From: Candidatus Terraquivivens tikiterensis
Lineage (GTDB): Archaea > Thermoproteota > Nitrososphaeria_A > Caldarchaeales > Wolframiiraptoraceae
Assembly: GCA_003056285.1 (NCBI GenBank)
Contig: NDWU01000007.1
Span: forward strand, 1-62,509
Length of the DNA stretch: 62,509 nt
Direction: 5' to 3'
Shown: positions 8,385 through 17,548 of the stretch, piece by piece
Layout of the letters: every line of letters begins with the position of its first letter
Numbering within the stretch: position 1 is the first letter of the stretch
Position numbers and translations under genes: made by a program
Notes under the pieces: model-generated
What the model was told of the DNA's origin: nothing
Databases searched by the model: none
The model's input: only the letters and a program-made list of their open reading frames with translations

Positions 8385-8840
8385 ATGCCAGAATGGGGAT
8401 ACTCTGTCCAAGGGCTGGACCCGGACAAGACGGTCAAGGCTAGCCTTAGGGAGGCTGACCTCTCTCCAAAATTTTCAAGAGAAGTTTGCAGGGCCATTGT
8501 AGGCTTGAAGCTGGACGAGGCAAAGCGGCTCATGGAGGACGTGATCAACGGGAGGCGCATGATCCCCTATAGGCGCTACAGGAAGAAGCGGGGCCATAAA
8601 CGGGCCACGAACGGGCCCGGTGGATATCCCGTTAAGATCGCCCGTAGGATGTTAAAGCTGTTAGAGAGTTTGGAGGCAAACGCGGAGTTTAAGGGCCTAT
8701 CGCCCGAGAACGTTAGGATAATCCATGCGGCAGCCCACAAAGGCAGGACGATAAAGAAGTACATCGAAAGAGCGTTCGGCAGGTCCTCACCGTATTTCAA
8801 AACGCTCGTGCATATAGAGGTAATAGGCGAGGCGACGTAG
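8385..8840 (+). CDS. rpl22: Ribosomal protein uL22
   Basis: This large-subunit protein lines the peptide exit tunnel. It is 151 residues long with archaeal-type sequence: an N-terminal WGYSVQGLDPDKTVKASLRE, the basic loop YRRYRKKRGHK, and a C-terminal tail that enters the tunnel. It is the first gene of a 17-gene run. A TATA-like GGTTTATTAC at 8341-8350 may drive the operon. In most archaea rpl22 is preceded by rpl3-rpl4-rpl23-rpl2-rps19, which are not present upstream here. Confidence 0.97.
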   Translation: MPEWGYSVQGLDPDKTVKASLREADLSPKFSREVCRAIVGLKLDEAKRLMEDVINGRRMIPYRRYRKKRGHKRATNGPGGYPVKIARRMLKLLESLEANAEFKGLSPENVRIIHAAAHKGRTIKKYIERAFGRSSPYFKTLVHIEVIGEAT

Positions 8841-8843
8841 CCC

Positions 8844-9482
8844 ATGTCGGCAGTCAAGAAGCTGCTTAGAACGTGCATCCAAAAGCAAGAAATAGAGGAG
8901 TACCTAAGGGAGGAGCTTAAGGACGCGATCTTCGGCGGCGTCGACATAGCCTTTACGCCGATCGGCACGAGGATTACCATATACGCCATGAGGCCCGGAC
9001 GTGTCATAGGATCCAGGGGACGCGTCATAAAGGAGATAACCAGCGCGCTCGAGAGTAGGTTTGGGGTCGAGAACCCTCAGGTAACGGTCGCCGAAGTTGA
9101 GGTCCCGGAGCTTAACCCTTATGTCATGGCCCAACGCATAGCATCAGCCATCGAAAGGGGCGCGAGGTATAGGCGCGTGGCCTTCTGGGCGCTAAGGAGG
9201 ATCATGGATGCCGGCGCGAGGGGGGTTGAGATAGAGATTAGCGGAAAGTTGACCTCTGCTAGGGCAAGGAGCGAGAAGTACAGCGAGGGGATCATGCCGA
9301 AATCTGGCGAGCCTGCAGAAAAATACGTTAAGAGAGGGGCTGCTAGCGTTTTGCTCAAGACGGGCCTTTACGGCATAAAGGTCTCCATATATCCTCCAGA
9401 CGCGCCCCTACCCGAGGAGGTCAAGCTTCTTCAGCCTGCGCAGGCTAAAGAGCCAGGTGGTGGGAATGATCAAGGAGCTTAA
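8844..9482 (+). CDS. rps3: Ribosomal protein uS3
   Basis: This is the 212-residue small-subunit protein at the mRNA entry channel. A type II KH domain is visible near residues 45-100 with the GxxG-type loop VIGSRGRVIKE. The archaeal C-terminal domain includes RIMDAGARGVEIEISGKL and SGEPAEKYVKRG. It starts three bases after the rpl22 stop. Its C-terminus overlaps the start of rpl29. Confidence 0.97.
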   Translation: MSAVKKLLRTCIQKQEIEEYLREELKDAIFGGVDIAFTPIGTRITIYAMRPGRVIGSRGRVIKEITSALESRFGVENPQVTVAEVEVPELNPYVMAQRIASAIERGARYRRVAFWALRRIMDAGARGVEIEISGKLTSARARSEKYSEGIMPKSGEPAEKYVKRGAASVLLKTGLYGIKVSIYPPDAPLPEEVKLLQPAQAKEPGGGNDQGA

Positions 9483-9684
9483 GGAGCTAAGGAGCATGAG
9501 CAACGAGGACCTGCTGAAAGAGCTAGAGAGCCTTAGGGTAGAGTACAGAGACCTTATGACTAAGATAGCTACGGGCGGAGCCGTCGAGAAGCCTGCAAGG
9601 GCACGTAACATCAGGAGGAGGATTGCCAGAATACTTACCATACTTAGGGAAAGGGGGGTGAGGAAGCATGCAGCTACCCGCTGA
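9466..9684 (+). CDS. rpl29: Ribosomal protein uL29
   Basis: This short coiled-coil protein (72 residues) sits near the exit tunnel. It has the LRSMSNEDLLKELESLR start and the helical hairpin ending in RNIRRRIARILTILRER. The ATG at 9466 follows a GGTGG Shine-Dalgarno sequence within rps3. The gene overlaps the start of the RNase P protein gene. Confidence 0.95.
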   Translation: MIKELKELRSMSNEDLLKELESLRVEYRDLMTKIATGGAVEKPARARNIRRRIARILTILRERGVRKHAATR

Positions 9685-9958
9685 GCTTACAGCAAAAAAC
9701 GTTACTAGGCATGAGCTGCTAGGTCTAAAGGTTGGTGTGGAATGGAAGCATGGAAAGCAGAAGGGACTCTCCGGGGTCGTGGTCGGGGAGACTAGGAACA
9801 TGCTAATCGTGCAATCACCCAAAGGAAAGAAGCTCTTCCCTAAGGCCGCATGCGTTTTCTCTTTCGAGCTCCCGGACGGTTCGCGCGTCAAGGTTGACGG
9901 GGCTGTTATACTCGGAAGGCCCGAGGACAGGCTGAAAAAGGTGGTGAAGAGGTGGTGA
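9668..9958 (+). CDS. rnp1: RNase P protein component 1 (Rpp29/Pop4)
   Basis: This protein subunit of archaeal RNase P helps cut the leader from pre-tRNA. The 96-residue protein has the Sm-like barrel of the Rpp29 family with [26 protein letters not shown] and [15 protein letters not shown]. Its place between rpl29 and rps17 is conserved in archaea. The C-terminal end overlaps the start of rps17. Confidence 0.95.
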   Translation: MQLPAELTAKNVTRHELLGLKVGVEWKHGKQKGLSGVVVGETRNMLIVQSPKGKKLFPKAACVFSFELPDGSRVKVDGAVILGRPEDRLKKVVKRW

Positions 9959-10296
9959 GCGCGAGGAACATAGGCATTCAGGTAAAGCCTCCCGAGAAGG
10001 TATGCGACGACCGCCTATGCCCGTTTCACGGTCACCTAAAGGTCAGGGGAATAATCCTCACAGGTACGGTTTACAAGAAAAAGATGAAAAACACCATAGT
10101 CGTTAGGAGGGATTACCTGAAGTACGTTAAGAAGTATAGACGTTATGAGAGGAGGAGGAGCAACATACCGGCCCACTGCCCACCGTGCATAGAGGTTCAA
10201 CCGGGCGACATGGTGAAAATAGCCGAGTGCAGACCCATCAGCAAAACGGTCAGCTTCGTTGTCATAGAAAAAATGGGAGGCGATAGTGTTGGCTAA
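9952..10296 (+). CDS. rps17: Ribosomal protein uS17
   Basis: This 114-residue OB-fold protein binds 16S rRNA helix 11. It shows the archaeal N-terminal extension with [16 protein letters not shown], the core [19 protein letters not shown] and the C-terminal [15 protein letters not shown]. The start is GTG at 9952 or the adjacent GTG at 9955. It overlaps rpl14 by a few codons. Confidence 0.96.
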   Translation: MVSARNIGIQVKPPEKVCDDRLCPFHGHLKVRGIILTGTVYKKKMKNTIVVRRDYLKYVKKYRRYERRRSNIPAHCPPCIEVQPGDMVKIAECRPISKTVSFVVIEKMGGDSVG

Positions 10297-10723
10297 GAAG
10301 TCCAGGGCAGTTGCGGCGGTGGGCATACTCGAAAGGAGGCCGAACATACCTAGGACGATAAACGTGGGCGCCCATGTTGTTTGCGCAGACAACACAGGGG
10401 CACGCGTGCTAAAGATAATTCAAGTGCACGGCTACAAAGGTAGGCTGAGACGCCAGCCCGCCGCGTGCGTGAGCGACTTGGTCTCCGTCACCGTCGCGAA
10501 AGGGCCCATAGACCTAAGGAAGAAGGTGATGCAGGCGGTCATCATAAGGCAAAAAAAGCCTTACAGAAGACCGGACGGTACTTGGATATTCTTCGAGGAT
10601 ACGGCCGCCGTCCTGATGACGCCCGATGGCGGGCTTAAGGGTACCGAGATAAAGGGTCCCGTGGCCAAGGAGGCGGCCGAAAGGTGGCCGAGGATAGCGA
10701 ACGCCGCCAGCATCATAGTGTAG
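10286..10723 (+). CDS. rpl14: Ribosomal protein uL14
   Basis: This 145-residue large-subunit protein at the subunit interface has the signature [21 protein letters not shown], followed by VSVTVAKG and [28 protein letters not shown]. It starts inside the end of rps17, consistent with translational coupling. Confidence 0.97.
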   Translation: MLAKKSRAVAAVGILERRPNIPRTINVGAHVVCADNTGARVLKIIQVHGYKGRLRRQPAACVSDLVSVTVAKGPIDLRKKVMQAVIIRQKKPYRRPDGTWIFFEDTAAVLMTPDGGLKGTEIKGPVAKEAAERWPRIANAASIIV

Positions 10724-10733
10724 GTGAGGTTGT

Positions 10734-11108
10734 ATGAAGGTTTTATCAAAAAAACCAAGAAAGCAAAGGAAGCGCCTGTACAACGCCCCACCCCATAGGC
10801 TTTCTAAGCTCATGTCGGCCCATCTTTCTCCTGAGCTTAGGGAGAAGTACGGCAGGAGGTCTTTCCCCGTCAGGAAGGGCGATACCGTTAAGATACTCGT
10901 GGGAGAGTACAAGGGCGTCGAGGGCAAGGTAACTGGCGTCAACAGAGAAAAGCAGGCAGTATACGTTGAGAACGTCACGATAAAGAGGGCTGATGGTCGT
11001 GTTAAACCTAGGCCAATACACGTATCAAACGTGATGATAACATCGCTGAACCTTGAGGATGAGTATAGAAAGCAGAGGCTGGAGGCTAAGCTGTCAAAGG
11101 AGGCGTAG
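10734..11108 (+). CDS. rpl24: Ribosomal protein uL24
   Basis: This 124-residue assembly-initiator protein carries a KOW motif (VRKGDTVKILVGEYKGVEGK, residues 43-62). The archaeal N-terminal stretch KPRKQRKRLYNAPPHRL precedes it. The start follows a GGTGAGGT ribosome binding site at 10724-10731. Confidence 0.96.
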   Translation: MKVLSKKPRKQRKRLYNAPPHRLSKLMSAHLSPELREKYGRRSFPVRKGDTVKILVGEYKGVEGKVTGVNREKQAVYVENVTIKRADGRVKPRPIHVSNVMITSLNLEDEYRKQRLEAKLSKEA

Positions 11109-11114
11109 AGTGGC

Positions 11115-11834
11115 ATGGGTCACCTTAAGAGGCTTGCAGCCCCGCGTCATTTCGATGTGCCAAGAAAGGCCGCAAAATTCGTTATCAAGCCTTCCCCTGG
11201 CCCCCACCCGATTGAGGGCTGCATACCCCTTGGCGTGCTGCTGAGGGACCACATCAAATACGCAGAGACAATGCTCGAGGCCAAGAAGATAGTTAAGGAG
11301 AGAAAGGTACTCGTAGACTGGAGGGTCGTAACGGATCATAAGTTTCCTGTCGGCCTCATGGACATAGTCTCTATACCTGAGATGGACGAGCACTTCCGGA
11401 TCTTACCGGTTTATAGAAAAGGCCTCAGTTTAATCAAAATACAAGGGGATGAGGCCAGGCTCAAGATCTGTAAAATCATAAGAAAGATGCACGTGAACGG
11501 CGGCCATCTCCAAATAACGCTTCATGACGGTAACAACTTTAGGTTCAAGGAGGTTGGAGCTGAAGTGCTATCGTATAAGACCGGGGATTCCCTACTCGTA
11601 TCTTTCCCCGAGAAGAGCATAATCAAGCACCTAAAACTCTCCGAGGGCAATTACGCCCTTGTAATTAAAGGGCCAGAGGAGGGCAGACACGGTAAAATAG
11701 TCGAGGTCAGGAGGGATGTTGCCTATCCTTCTAAACCGACCGTTACCCTCGAAACCGAGAACGGAAAGGTAACGACGCTCCTTTCTTACGTCATGGTCGT
11801 TGGCGAGGATGCTCCCATGGTGACCTTGGCATGA
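11115..11834 (+). CDS. rps4e: Ribosomal protein eS4
   Basis: This archaeal/eukaryal-specific small-subunit protein (239 residues) begins MGHLKRLAAPRHFDVPRKA. It has an S4-type RNA-binding region (CIPLGVLLRDHIKYAETMLEA), the central eS4 domain and a C-terminal KOW motif (KGPEEGRHGKIVEVR). Its stop overlaps the rpl5 start. Confidence 0.97.
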   Translation: MGHLKRLAAPRHFDVPRKAAKFVIKPSPGPHPIEGCIPLGVLLRDHIKYAETMLEAKKIVKERKVLVDWRVVTDHKFPVGLMDIVSIPEMDEHFRILPVYRKGLSLIKIQGDEARLKICKIIRKMHVNGGHLQITLHDGNNFRFKEVGAEVLSYKTGDSLLVSFPEKSIIKHLKLSEGNYALVIKGPEEGRHGKIVEVRRDVAYPSKPTVTLETENGKVTTLLSYVMVVGEDAPMVTLA

Positions 11835-12388
11835 GCCTGTTGGAAACCACTAACATAATGAGGCGGCTGAGGATAGAGAAGGTCACCGTTAATTGCTCGG
11901 TAGGCGAGAGCGGGGCCAGGCTGGAAAGAGCGGCTAAGATACTCGAGGCCCTAACAGGCCAGAAGCCTCAAATAAGGAAGGCTAAGAAGACTGTTAAAGG
12001 TTTCGGAATACATAAGGGCGAGCCCATAGCCCTCAGGGTCACGCTAAGGAAGCAAAGGGCCGTCGATTTTTTGACGAGGGCGCTGAGGGCCGTCAACAAC
12101 ACGATCAAGTCGTCAAGCTTTGATCCCAACGGCAACTTCTCTTTTGGAATTAAGGAGCACTTGGACATTCCGGGTACAAAGTACGACCCAGCGCTTGGAA
12201 TAATTGGCATGGACGTCTGCGTGCACATCTCAAGACCCGGTCTCAGGGTTTCATTAAGGAGGAGGGCAAGGTCAAGCATCGGTAAGCGTCACAGGGTAAC
12301 GCCGGAGGAGGCGATGGAGTACGTTAAACAGAATTTCAACGTCAAGATAGTAGGTGAGGGATATGAAGCACAAACCACCGAAGGATAG
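11831..12388 (+). CDS. rpl5: Ribosomal protein uL5
   Basis: This 185-residue protein binds 5S rRNA and contacts the P-site tRNA. The family pattern MRRLRIEKVTVNCSVGESG near the N-terminus is followed by LTGQKPQIRKAKKTVKGFGI and FGIKEHLDIPGTKYDP. It starts with ATG overlapping the end of eS4 and runs into the start of rps14. Confidence 0.97.
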   Translation: MSLLETTNIMRRLRIEKVTVNCSVGESGARLERAAKILEALTGQKPQIRKAKKTVKGFGIHKGEPIALRVTLRKQRAVDFLTRALRAVNNTIKSSSFDPNGNFSFGIKEHLDIPGTKYDPALGIIGMDVCVHISRPGLRVSLRRRARSSIGKRHRVTPEEAMEYVKQNFNVKIVGEGYEAQTTEG

Positions 12389-12524
12389 AAAGTTCGGGAA
12401 GGGCGTCGTTAAGTGTAGACGCTGCGGAACCACAGACGGCGTGATAAGGAAGTACAAGCTCTATATATGCAGGCGTTGCATAAACGAGGTAGGTCCTGAG
12501 ATGGGTTTCAAGGTTTACGAGTGA
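12363..12524 (+). CDS. rps14: Ribosomal protein uS14, zinc-binding type
   Basis: This 53-residue protein binds 16S rRNA in the head of the small subunit. It begins [14 protein letters not shown] and contains two CxxC motifs (CRRCG and CRRCIN) that bind zinc. It overlaps the 3' end of rpl5 in another frame and is followed directly by rps8. The order rpl5-rps14-rps8 is the usual one. Confidence 0.96.
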   Translation: MKHKPPKDRKFGKGVVKCRRCGTTDGVIRKYKLYICRRCINEVGPEMGFKVYE

Positions 12525-12525
12525 G

Positions 12526-12924
12526 GTGAGCTCTGTGACGAGGCACGATTTAATTTCGGGTCTTTTCACAACGATACAGAATAACGAAATGGCAAGAAAC
12601 AGGGAGTGTATCTATCCGGCCTCAAAGCTCATCGCGAACGTGCTGAAGGTGCTCCAGAGACACGGTTACATAGGTGCGTTCGAGTACATAGAGGACGGTA
12701 GGGGCGGAAAGTTCAGGATACAGCTTCTCGGTAGGATCAACAGGTCAGCCCCGATAAAGCCCCACTACAGCGTTCGAAAGAATGAGTTCGAGGAGTGGGA
12801 AAAACGCTACCTGCCTGGTAAGGGTATCGGTATACTGATAGTAACTACGCCTAAGGGCGTCATCTCGCATGTAGAGGCGAAATCCCTAGGTACAGGGGGG
12901 AGGCTGCTTGGCTACGTCTATTGA
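12526..12924 (+). CDS. rps8: Ribosomal protein uS8
   Basis: This 132-residue protein binds the central domain of 16S rRNA. It contains [17 protein letters not shown] near the start and the C-terminal signature [20 protein letters not shown] with a tail rich in glycine. The start is GTG at 12526 or a second GTG at 12535. Its 3' end overlaps rpl6. Confidence 0.96.
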   Translation: MSSVTRHDLISGLFTTIQNNEMARNRECIYPASKLIANVLKVLQRHGYIGAFEYIEDGRGGKFRIQLLGRINRSAPIKPHYSVRKNEFEEWEKRYLPGKGIGILIVTTPKGVISHVEAKSLGTGGRLLGYVY

Positions 12925-13468
12925 GGCGGAAAGCCTTGTGGAAAGGGTACAGATACCAGAGGGCGTGAAGGTGAGCCTAGAAGGTTTCAGGCTTAAGGTT
13001 ACAGGAAAGCTGGGCTCGAACGAGTACGACTTCTCGCACATGGGCATAGGCATATCCCTAGGCGATAACGAGATAGTTGTTAGCGTCCCGGATAGTAAGA
13101 GGAGGGGAAGGGCAACAATAGGCACGGCAGCATCCATCATTAAAAACATGCTAACGGGCGTTACGAAGGGCTTCACGTACAAGATGAAGGTCGTTTCTTC
13201 GCACTTCCCAATAAGCGTGAAGGTATCGGGAGATGAGGTGATAATCGAGAACTTCATAGGCGAGAAGTACAAAAGGCGGGCAAAGATCGTCGGCAACACT
13301 AAGGTCGTCGTAAAGGGCGATGAGGTGATAGTTTCGGGCATAGACAAGTACGCAGTCGGACAGACCGCCGCAAACATAGAGAACGCTACGCGTATCAAGA
13401 AAAAGGACCCGAGGAAGTTCCTCGATGGTATATACGTATACCGGAAGGTGGAGGGGATTGAGGCTTGA
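12908..13468 (+). CDS. rpl6: Ribosomal protein uL6
   Basis: This 186-residue protein with two tandem alpha-beta repeats sits near the sarcin-ricin loop. The repeats are visible as [20 protein letters not shown] and later [20 protein letters not shown]. The start is a TTG at 12908 preceded by a strong purine-rich GGGGGGAGG site. The stop overlaps the start of rpl32e (TTGA). Confidence 0.95.
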   Translation: MATSIEAESLVERVQIPEGVKVSLEGFRLKVTGKLGSNEYDFSHMGIGISLGDNEIVVSVPDSKRRGRATIGTAASIIKNMLTGVTKGFTYKMKVVSSHFPISVKVSGDEVIIENFIGEKYKRRAKIVGNTKVVVKGDEVIVSGIDKYAVGQTAANIENATRIKKKDPRKFLDGIYVYRKVEGIEA

Positions 13469-13932
13469 GCGACGAGGCTTCTAAACCTAAGGAAGAGGCA
13501 GCGGCCCCAGCCGAGGGTAAGGCAACAACTGGGAAGGCGGGTGTAAAGATACCGAGGCGCGTGCTGGAGCAGAGAAGGAAAAGGCCGAAGTTCGTCAGGC
13601 AAGAGAGCTGGAGGTACAAGCGGCTCGACGAGGCATGGCGAAGGCCGAGGGGAAAGGATAGCAGGATGAGGTTGCAAAAGAGCGGCGCACCACCCCTCGT
13701 CAAGGTTGGCTACAGGGGCGATAAGGACTTCAGGGGCTTGCATCCTTCCGGTTTCCAGGAGGTCCTGGTTAGCAGGCTGGAGGACCTGGAGGGCTTGGAC
13801 CCGAGCAGGCAGGCCATAAGGATTGCGGCTGGCGTTGGAAGGCTAAAGCGGTTACGCATAGCGGAGGCAGCGCGTGAAAAGGGAATAAAAATCCTAAACC
13901 CACCACCGCAGCTTAGGGAGGTGGAGGCATGA
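13465..13932 (+). CDS. rpl32e: Ribosomal protein eL32
   Basis: This archaeal/eukaryal large-subunit protein is 155 residues long. The N-terminal 30 residues are a low-complexity Ala/Glu/Lys extension. The core contains KFVRQESWRYKRLDEAWRRP, SRMRLQKSGAPPLVKVGYRG and HPSGFQEVLV, which are typical of the family. The TTG start overlaps the rpl6 stop. Confidence 0.95.
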   Translation: MSDEASKPKEEAAAPAEGKATTGKAGVKIPRRVLEQRRKRPKFVRQESWRYKRLDEAWRRPRGKDSRMRLQKSGAPPLVKVGYRGDKDFRGLHPSGFQEVLVSRLEDLEGLDPSRQAIRIAAGVGRLKRLRIAEAAREKGIKILNPPPQLREVEA

Positions 13933-14369
13933 GCCTTACGCTCCAGAAGAGGTTAGCGGCAGAGCTCCTGAAGTGCGGCGAGAGCCGTGTTAGGTTTGAT
14001 GAGGAAAGGCTTGATGAGATAGAGGCAGCAATATCCAGGGAAGAAATAAAGCGGCTGATAGAGGATGGCGCAATATACAAGCTTCAGGAAAAGGGCATAA
14101 GCAAAGGGAGGCTACGCGAACGGAAAAAGCGCAAGGGGCCGGGTAGAAGGAAGGGCGGAAAATACTCCGTAATTCCAAGGAAGACGAGGTGGATACTGAA
14201 GGTTAGGGCACAGCGGAAAGCCCTGAAGAAGCTAAGGGACTCAAGGATGCTGGAGGAGGGTGCCTACAGGAAGGTTTACAAGATGGTGAAGAGCGGAGCC
14301 TTCAAGTCCGTGAGTGCCATGATGGACTACTTAAAGCAGAACAAGCTGCTAAGGAGGGTATTGGTGTAG
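13929..14369 (+). CDS. rpl19e: Ribosomal protein eL19
   Basis: This 146-residue basic protein of the large subunit contains LQKRLAAELLKCGESRVRFD at the N-terminus, the GRLRERKKRKGPGRRKG basic region and a long C-terminal helix. It overlaps rpl32e by four bases. Confidence 0.96.
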   Translation: MSLTLQKRLAAELLKCGESRVRFDEERLDEIEAAISREEIKRLIEDGAIYKLQEKGISKGRLRERKKRKGPGRRKGGKYSVIPRKTRWILKVRAQRKALKKLRDSRMLEEGAYRKVYKMVKSGAFKSVSAMMDYLKQNKLLRRVLV

Positions 14370-14948
14370 ATGTGTACGTCTGCTGCCTTGCTCAAGCGCA
14401 CCCCTCCGAAAAGAAGGCGCATGGGTTTAACGAACTACAGAAAAAGGTTAAAGCTGGTAAAGTCCGGCCTGCCGAGGTTGGTTATTAGAAGGACGAATAG
14501 ATACATAATCGTCCAGGCTGTCCAGAGCTTATACGGTGGCGATAGGACCTTGGTAACAACAGTGTCGAAGGAGCTTAGGAAGCTAGGTTGGAGGGGAGGG
14601 TTGAAGAACACGCCCGCAGCCTACCTGACTGGCATCCTCGCGGGCACGAGGATGAAGGCCTTGGGTATAGAGAGGCTTATAGCGGACCTTGGCCTCTTTC
14701 CAAAAGCCTCTAGGTTATACGCGGTCATCAAGGGAGTAATAGATGCAGGCGTCGAGGTGCCGGTCGGCGAGGGCGTACTTCCGCCAGAGGATCGGATAAA
14801 AGGTACGCACATAAGGCAGTACTTCGAGAGGGTTTCCCAATCGCCTTCGATGAAAGCGTTTACAAAGGTTGACAAGGACGTTTATTCAAGGCTTGAGGAG
14901 CATGTCGAGGAAATAAAGCAGAAAATTCTTTCGGGGGTGTCAGGGTGA
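14370..14948 (+). CDS. rpl18: Ribosomal protein uL18
   Basis: This 5S rRNA-binding protein is 192 residues from the ATG at 14370. It includes LTNYRKRLKLVKSGLPRLVI, the core NTPAAYLTGILAGTRM and PEDRIKGTHIRQYFE. A second ATG lies close to the conserved GLTNYRKRLKLVKSG stretch, so the first 15 residues may not be part of the protein. It overlaps rps5. Confidence 0.95.
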   Translation: MCTSAALLKRTPPKRRRMGLTNYRKRLKLVKSGLPRLVIRRTNRYIIVQAVQSLYGGDRTLVTTVSKELRKLGWRGGLKNTPAAYLTGILAGTRMKALGIERLIADLGLFPKASRLYAVIKGVIDAGVEVPVGEGVLPPEDRIKGTHIRQYFERVSQSPSMKAFTKVDKDVYSRLEEHVEEIKQKILSGVSG

Positions 14949-15565
14949 GCGAGGCTGAGTGGGTACCTAAGACGGAGCTCGGCAGGCTCGTGCGGGATGG
15001 AAAGATAACGAGCATAGATGAGATCTTTTCAAACCATTATAAGATAACTGAGCCCCAGATCGTCGATATACTCTTGCCGAACCTAGAGCAGGAAGTCTTG
15101 GACATAAAGCTCGTCCAGAAGCAAACGGATGCTGGAGAGAAGAGAAGGTACAAAGCCATCGTCGTGGTGGGCAATAGGGATGGTTACGTTGGGATAGGAA
15201 CCGGCAAGTCCGTCCATATCGTACCTGCGATAGAGAAGGCGATAAACCAGGCAAAGCTCAACATAATCCCAGTGAGGAGGGGCTGCGGTAGCTGGGAGTG
15301 CGCATGCAACGAGCCGCATAGCCTAGAGACGAGGGTCGAGGGGAAGTATGGGAGCGTGAGGATAACGCTGATCCCTGCCCCGAAGGGGTTGGGCATCGTG
15401 GCTGGCGAGATGCAGAAGGCTGTCCTGGAGATGGCCGGCATAAAGGACTGTTGGACCAGGAGCTACGGCGAGACTAGGACGACGCTTTCCGTGGTCGGAG
15501 CGACGTACATGGCCCTTAAGAACACGAACAAGATAGTTTTGCCATCCCTCTGGAAGACGGTTTAG
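14945..15565 (+). CDS. rps5: Ribosomal protein uS5
   Basis: This 206-residue protein is involved in decoding fidelity. It has the double-stranded RNA-binding-like N-domain (KQTDAGEKRRYKAIVVVGN, DGYVGIGTGKSVHIVPAI) and the C-domain (APKGLGIVAGEMQKAVLEMAG). Its GTG start overlaps the rpl18 stop. Confidence 0.96.
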   Translation: MSEAEWVPKTELGRLVRDGKITSIDEIFSNHYKITEPQIVDILLPNLEQEVLDIKLVQKQTDAGEKRRYKAIVVVGNRDGYVGIGTGKSVHIVPAIEKAINQAKLNIIPVRRGCGSWECACNEPHSLETRVEGKYGSVRITLIPAPKGLGIVAGEMQKAVLEMAGIKDCWTRSYGETRTTLSVVGATYMALKNTNKIVLPSLWKTV

Positions 15566-15576
15566 GGGGTAAAGCT

Positions 15577-16062
15577 TTGGAGGTGAGCACGAACACGCTT
15601 TTAGTGGTGAGAATAAAGGGCTCGGTCGGGGCGAGCGAGGAGGAGCTATCGACGCTTAGGATGTTGAATCTGCCAAGGGCTAACTACGCTACGATCGTCA
15701 GAAACACATCGAGCTTCCTCGGCATGCTGAGGAAAGTTCAGCACTACATAACGTGGGGCGAGCCAACGCTGAAGACCGTGAAGAGGCTACTGGTGAAGAG
15801 GGGCGAGCTGGACGGCGGGAAGAAGCTTGATGAGGAGAGCGTTAAAGCTTTAGGCTTCAACTCGATCGATGAGTTGGCCGAGAGGATATTCTCCGGAGAA
15901 GTTACATTATCGCAACTGAAGGAAAGGGGGCTGAAGCCTTTCTTCAGGCTCCACCCTCCAAAAAAGGGCTTCAAGCACAGCATCAAGAGGCCCTTTAAAG
16001 ATAAGGGAGAATTTGGGTACAGGGGCAAAGAGATAAACAACCTAGTGGTAAGGATGTCTTAG
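15577..16062 (+). CDS. rpl30: Ribosomal protein uL30
   Basis: This 161-residue archaeal-type uL30 has the short N-terminal alpha-beta core (LLVVRIKGSVGASEEELSTL, NLPRANYATIV) followed by a long C-terminal extension ending FRLHPPKKGFKHSIKRPFK and GYRGKEINNLVVRM. The start is TTG 15577 or GTG 15583. In most archaea rpl15 and secY come next; here the operon ends and a transposase relic follows. Confidence 0.94.
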   Translation: MEVSTNTLLVVRIKGSVGASEEELSTLRMLNLPRANYATIVRNTSSFLGMLRKVQHYITWGEPTLKTVKRLLVKRGELDGGKKLDEESVKALGFNSIDELAERIFSGEVTLSQLKERGLKPFFRLHPPKKGFKHSIKRPFKDKGEFGYRGKEINNLVVRMS

Positions 16063-16119
16063 GGTTCTGGGCAGTTTCCGCATAAAGGCCCTACGGCTCT
16101 GACGGCCCTTAACAGAGCC

Positions 16120-16440
16120 TGGCTGTCCAACAGCTTACCATACTCGGCGAGAAAGCCAACGTCCTTTAGGCGTAGGATGAATCGCCGATACATGCTTAGT
16201 AATGCGGGTCGCTCGTATGTGGCCTGGATGTCCAAAGGCCCGAATAAGGCTCCAGGCCGAAATGGGCGGGACAGGTTCGGGCAGAACGTATGCGTCCTGA
16301 ATATAGGGCTCGCTCGGGGAGCCGTTAACGGGGCGATGGCACGTCCCTTGCTTCTAAGGTGGAAAGGGATGAGGTGGGAGGGTAAAAGCTCGATGAACGA
16401 CCAACCTATGAGAGCCTTAGAAGCAAGAATCCCCACTTAA
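16120..16440 (+). pseudogene. Relic of the C-terminal part of a TnpB gene
   Basis: An open stretch ending at 16440 reads like a decayed TnpB tail: a degenerate copy of the last RuvC motif region (FGQNVCVLNIG), then a Trp/Lys-rich segment and the end SMNDQPMRALEARIPT. The end EARIPT followed at once by a GAATCCCC hairpin and GTGTCAA is the usual 3' boundary of archaeal IS605-type tnpB elements. The catalytic N-terminal two thirds are missing. The fragment lies exactly where rpl15 and secY would be expected after rpl30. Confidence 0.6.
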
Positions 16441-16455
16441 GTGGGGGAGTGTCAA
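16425..16455 (+). mobile_element. IS200/IS605-type right end with hairpin
   Basis: CCCCAC at 16431-16436 pairs with GTGGGG at 16441-16446 across a TTAA loop, giving a perfect six-pair hairpin. It is flanked by GAAT and by GAGTGTCAA. This arrangement is the right end that IS605-type elements carry, where the reRNA/omega RNA scaffold also lies. It is adjacent to the stop of the aldo-keto reductase gene on the other strand. Confidence 0.65.
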
Positions 16456-16457
16456 GG

Positions 16458-17435
16458 TTACCAAAGCTTGAGCAACCTCAAGAGCAGGGAGGCATAACTC
16501 CTTACCCTTTCAGGCTTGAATGAGCTCGAGGCGTGGTCTATCTCCATTATTTCTTCATCGGTTAGCCTCCACCCAGCTGCGCCGGCGTTCGTCTCCACTT
16601 GTTCAGGCCTCTTCGCACCAGGTATTGCTATGACGGTAGGTTCCCTTATCAACCAGTTGAGGGCCACTTGCGGGATACGCTTCCCTCGGCGCTCCGCTAT
16701 ATTGCGCAAAACCTCGAGGAGCTTACCTGCCCTTTTCAGGTTTTCAGATGAAAACAAGACATCCACCCTTCTCAAAAGGTCTCTAGGAACGTTTCCGGGA
16801 GCGTACTTTCCAGTTAGTATGCCCTTGGCCAAAGGGCTATAGGCTATGATCGTGATCTTTTCCTTCCTGGCATAGGGCAGCAGGTCCCTCTCGATCTTTC
16901 TATTTAGTAAATTGTATTCTACTTGGTTTGAAACGATCTCCTCCGAGGAGAGCGCCTCTTGCGCCCTCTTCAACTGCTCGACCGAAAAGTTGCTGACACC
17001 TATGCACCTTACCTTTCCCTCCTTGACAAGCCTCTCCATGGCCCTCATCGTTTGCTCTATGGGAACGAGCGGGTTTGGCCAGTGTACTTGGTAAAGGTCT
17101 ATCGCGTCAACCCCCAGCCTCCTAAGGCTTCTCTCGGCCGATTTGATAACCCTTTCATATGAAAGGTTGCTTATCCACACTTTCGTGGCTAAAAAGACCT
17201 CGTCCCTCCTGTCGGCTACTGCCCTTCCAACGACCTCCTCCGACCTTCCTCCGCCATAAACCTCTGCGGTATCTATGAGGTTTATTCCTAATTCTATGGC
17301 CCGACGGACCGTAGCTACTGCATCGGGCTCGTTGTAATCCTTACCCCATCCCCAGAGCCTCGTCCCTATCTGCCATGTACCGAGGCCTATTACAGAGACC
17401 TTAAAACCGCTTTTGCCCAGCTCGACGTATTCCAT
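16458..17435 (-). CDS. Aldo/keto reductase
   Basis: This 325-residue NADPH-dependent oxidoreductase has a TIM barrel. The catalytic tetrad is visible: Asp in NLIDTAEVYGGG, Tyr in the same segment, Lys in VFLATKVW and His in YQVHWPNPL. The C-terminal cofactor segment AIPGAKRPEQVETNAGA is complete. The substrate cannot be predicted. It is a single gene on the minus strand, with its 3' end touching the transposon right end. Confidence 0.93.
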   Translation of the reverse strand: MEYVELGKSGFKVSVIGLGTWQIGTRLWGWGKDYNEPDAVATVRRAIELGINLIDTAEVYGGGRSEEVVGRAVADRRDEVFLATKVWISNLSYERVIKSAERSLRRLGVDAIDLYQVHWPNPLVPIEQTMRAMERLVKEGKVRCIGVSNFSVEQLKRAQEALSSEEIVSNQVEYNLLNRKIERDLLPYARKEKITIIAYSPLAKGILTGKYAPGNVPRDLLRRVDVLFSSENLKRAGKLLEVLRNIAERRGKRIPQVALNWLIREPTVIAIPGAKRPEQVETNAGAAGWRLTDEEIMEIDHASSSFKPERVRSYASLLLRLLKLW

Positions 17436-17548
17436 GCCGTATACCTTAACTTCACACCTTCACAAAAACCTTGGATGGTTATAGCCCTAGGGTATCGTAT
17501 AAGATCGGCTAAAACTAAAAGCTTTTAAACGGCAAGCCTTTTTTAAAC